Shown here: one piece after another, positions 61,390 through 64,000 of the stretch
Layout of the letters: each line of letters begins with the position of its first letter
How positions within the stretch are numbered: position 1 is the stretch's first letter
Source: Chelydra serpentina
Taxonomy: Eukaryota; Chordata; Testudines; Chelydridae
Direction of reading: 5' to 3'
DNA: 64,000 nucleotides
Assembly (NCBI GenBank): GCA_037349315.1
Contig: JBAIAC010000035.1
Span: 11,794,501-11,858,500 of the forward strand
Notes under the pieces: model-generated
What the model was told of the DNA's origin: nothing
Database searches by the model: none
What the model saw: only the letters and a program-made list of their open reading frames with translations
Translations under genes and position numbers: made by a program

Positions 61390-64000
61390 GTACTGCAGTA
61401 AAGTTGTTTTGTTGTAGTGATAATGTGCTTGTCTGCTTCAATAATTCCATAATGAGCCATTCTCCACTGACTTGCCACTAACTTTATCAGCTCTCACGGT
61501 TGTCAGATTAAGTATTAGACCAGCAGTCCAAAAGCCACCCTTCATATAATAGATGTCACTTTTGTGATGCAAATCCAGTACCTTATATTTTTTTCCTTAC
61601 AAAATAATAGGTGATCATGATATATTTGAAATTCTTGATTTGGCAGAAACAATCACTAATGCAATTTAATGTCAGAGTCTTAGCAAATATCAATAGTTTA
61701 ACAGAATTTCCAGAACAACTATGATCTCAATTTACTGCAAATGATCAAATGTAGATATAAATTCAGTATGTTTCATTTTTAAACATGTGCTTCATGCTGT
61801 TCTTTGCCTGTTCTTTACTAGTATGTACAAATGTTTATTATGTAAAGCACACACACACTGCTTGTGTTTATATGTGTTGGGTGAAACAATAGTTATTGCT
61901 CCCTCCAATCCTTTAAATAGATGTGGGGCACAGGATGCCTCATTTCTTCTTGTTTTAATTGGCAATTAAGAACTCTAATCTGATCAGATTTATAGTGTGT
62001 CCTGCACAAGGTCAAAATTTCTGTAACTTGAAGGCTAAATTAGAGAAAAAAAGCATCCTAAGTAGCTAATGGACTCAAACTCCGTTAGGAGACACATTTG
62101 ATTTGATTTTGTGTGTGCATGTACTGTAGTTATGTGCAAAAGTGGGTATTAAGATAGCTACATACTGATTTGCACATGCTATGGTAGGAAATGAATATGC
62201 AAAAATATCTAAACAGTTGTGCCCCAACTAGATATTTTACAGTTTATCCACTTGCATACGTAGTTATGGCAACTGCATGCACAAATGTGGACATTTGGCT
62301 CTGTGCACTTTTTGGATCTTGCATATGTGTCTCCAAGCCACTGGAAAAATTGGCCCCTGGACTATAAAACACCCGCTAAAAAGATGTGAATGGTTTGGTT
62401 TTTTTAAAGTCCAGTCGCAAGCTGGTGTTGCATTGGATGCAGGCTTAATTTCTGCAGCTTCCACACAAGGAAGCCTAGATCATACTAGCCTACTAGCATT
62501 ATGGATCGAGTCTTCACCAGTGAATAAATTGTTCTTGAGCAATTTCCTTAATGTATCTGGCACAAGCATCCTTTCCTTCTGCCATCAGGCAAAGCAGATA
62601 TTTCCATCCTACCAGCTGAGAGTGCAAGGACCATTTCACACCCGGTCCTCTACACTATGCAAAGAGAGAATCTTATTGCTTCACTTGACTGAGGGCTTTT
62701 CGCTTTGCTTTGGCTTTGCCCTCAGGATTTGAGAGGCATAAGGAAAGTTACAGTTTTCAGTGACCTGTAGTTCTTCATCTTGGCATATGAACACACAGAG
62801 TGTATCCACTGTCCCGTTCTCTGTAGTAGCGCTGATGGCGTATGTGTAAAAGCTGCAGGTTTTGGGTCATTAGAAGTGGCAGGATCACTAACTTGAGCAG
62901 ATTGTCCTGAGACAGTTCTTCCCTATTCCCAACTCAGCAACAGCTACTGTGTAATACACAATGATGGAGATTGTTTCTCCGCTGCTGAGCTTCATGTAAA
63001 TTGCACTGTGGGCATTTACATTTGCTCTATTCCAGTGTATAGTTTGCTCAGATCTGAAATTGCTGTTGAATTAAATCAGTCAAGCGTCACCTATGTAATG
63101 GTGCATGGTTGTTTATATACTGTGTATCCCATATTCTACCTTAAAGATCCTCAAGGGGTTGGGGGTGAGATCGCTTTACATGAAATAAGCAGACAGAAAA
63201 GTGTAAGATTAAAGGAATTAAAGGAATACGTAAAGTCGAATAATAGTTCTACTAAATATAGCGTAGTTACTGTAAACTGACCAGAATCAAACCTGCACAT
63301 TTCTAAATTAAATTCTGAACATTTAGAGGGAGAAACAGTGCTAGTGATAGCAGATTTACTATCAATGTTCCTGAAATAACTCTGTGTTTATATAAATCTT
63401 TCCCTACATATTAGAAATTAAGTTCTAAAATATTTGATCTGCAAATTCATTCTAGAGAAAGGAGCCAATTTAGTATGATAAAACTTGGCAAAGAGAAAAG
63501 GCTGGATGAGAAAGAGGGCTTTTTGTTTGGTTGGTTTTTTACATTTAATTTTACTTATTTTTCCTTGCTGTTAAAATTAAAGCTGGTGATTTAATAAACA
63601 TTATTAACCAAAAGGATGGGTACAGCTGAATCCATTAAGGTGATCAAAATCTCATGTTGTCATATTACAATAAATTAGATATTGTAGTAAACTAATGATG
63701 TGAGTTAATTACTGTATGTTGTGCTGCATGCAGCAAGCTTTTTGCTTTAAATCAGTTTAAGTAATTGCAGTTGATCATTGAAAGAGGGCTAGATTTTCAA
63801 AAGTTTTCCTATACAACCCAGGAAATGAGCGCACATAGCATGCTCAGCCAGTTTCACATAGAATTGAAAATACATGCAATAATTAATGCTTTTATGTGCA
63901 TGTATCTTGTACAGTGAAAATAGTGGATAGAAGAGTGGGTGGCTCAGATATAGAATTAATCGTCACACTATTTTCAAAGCTGGAATAGTTTTCATTATAT
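61390..64000 (+). other. FSTL4: 5' part of the FSTL4 intron after the microexon
   Basis: Starts GTACTG. I searched for the next exon, which in the family encodes a GNMFYVF-type sequence after the Gly, and found none before the window ends. The stretch is AT-rich with no clear transposon. Confidence 0.85.

Overview
The window is about 64 kb of vertebrate genomic DNA. The repeats point to a turtle, probably a hidden-necked (cryptodiran) one: turtle-type CR1 LINEs, tRNA-headed SINEs with a CR1-like 3' tail (the 'tortoise Pol III SINE' type), and many copies of short hAT and Harbinger MITEs known to me from turtle genomes. The species call rests on recognising these families, not on a database search.

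Only one host protein-coding gene is visible, on the + strand: five internal exons of a follistatin-like gene of the FSTL4/FSTL5 pair, best matched to FSTL4 (SPIG1). Exons at 19417-19583 and 44359-44479 together encode the first immunoglobulin-like domain. Exons at 58469-58630 and 59600-59734 encode the second. A 27-nt microexon at 61363-61389 follows. All splice phases agree across the five exons (612 coding nt, about 1% of the window). The Kazal/EF-hand exons lie upstream of base 1 and the C-terminal exons lie beyond base 64000. Everything else is intron: more than 19.4 kb, 24.8 kb, 14.0 kb, 0.97 kb, 1.63 kb and more than 2.6 kb.

The introns are a layered record of transposition. At 5582-8830 a Tigger-like DNA transposon holds an antisense CR1 LINE with a 721-aa open reverse-transcriptase frame, plus a small hAT MITE. 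A family of seven hAT MITEs with 13-bp ends TAGGGTGACCAGA lies at 5781, 19055, 25508, 31182, 38242, 40143 and 53676; most copies still have recognisable 8-bp target duplications, and two carry GC-rich cargo. Three Harbinger-like MITEs with TTA targets lie at 3219, 16190 and 56220; the second split a MIR-like SINE. At 40617-41387 a very GC-rich hAT-type element with a perfect 8-bp duplication sits inside another MITE. Two CR1-tailed tRNA SINEs lie antisense at 20065 and 45059.

The least ordinary object is at 26813-27026 on the - strand. It is a retroposon flanked by 14-bp direct repeats whose first ~106 nt derive from the 5' part of 7SL RNA, fused to a ~108-nt structured-looking body that is not 7SL. 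No host promoter, tRNA gene, rRNA gene, CRISPR array or bacterial feature is present. Several long frames in the GC-rich repeats are compositional artefacts.
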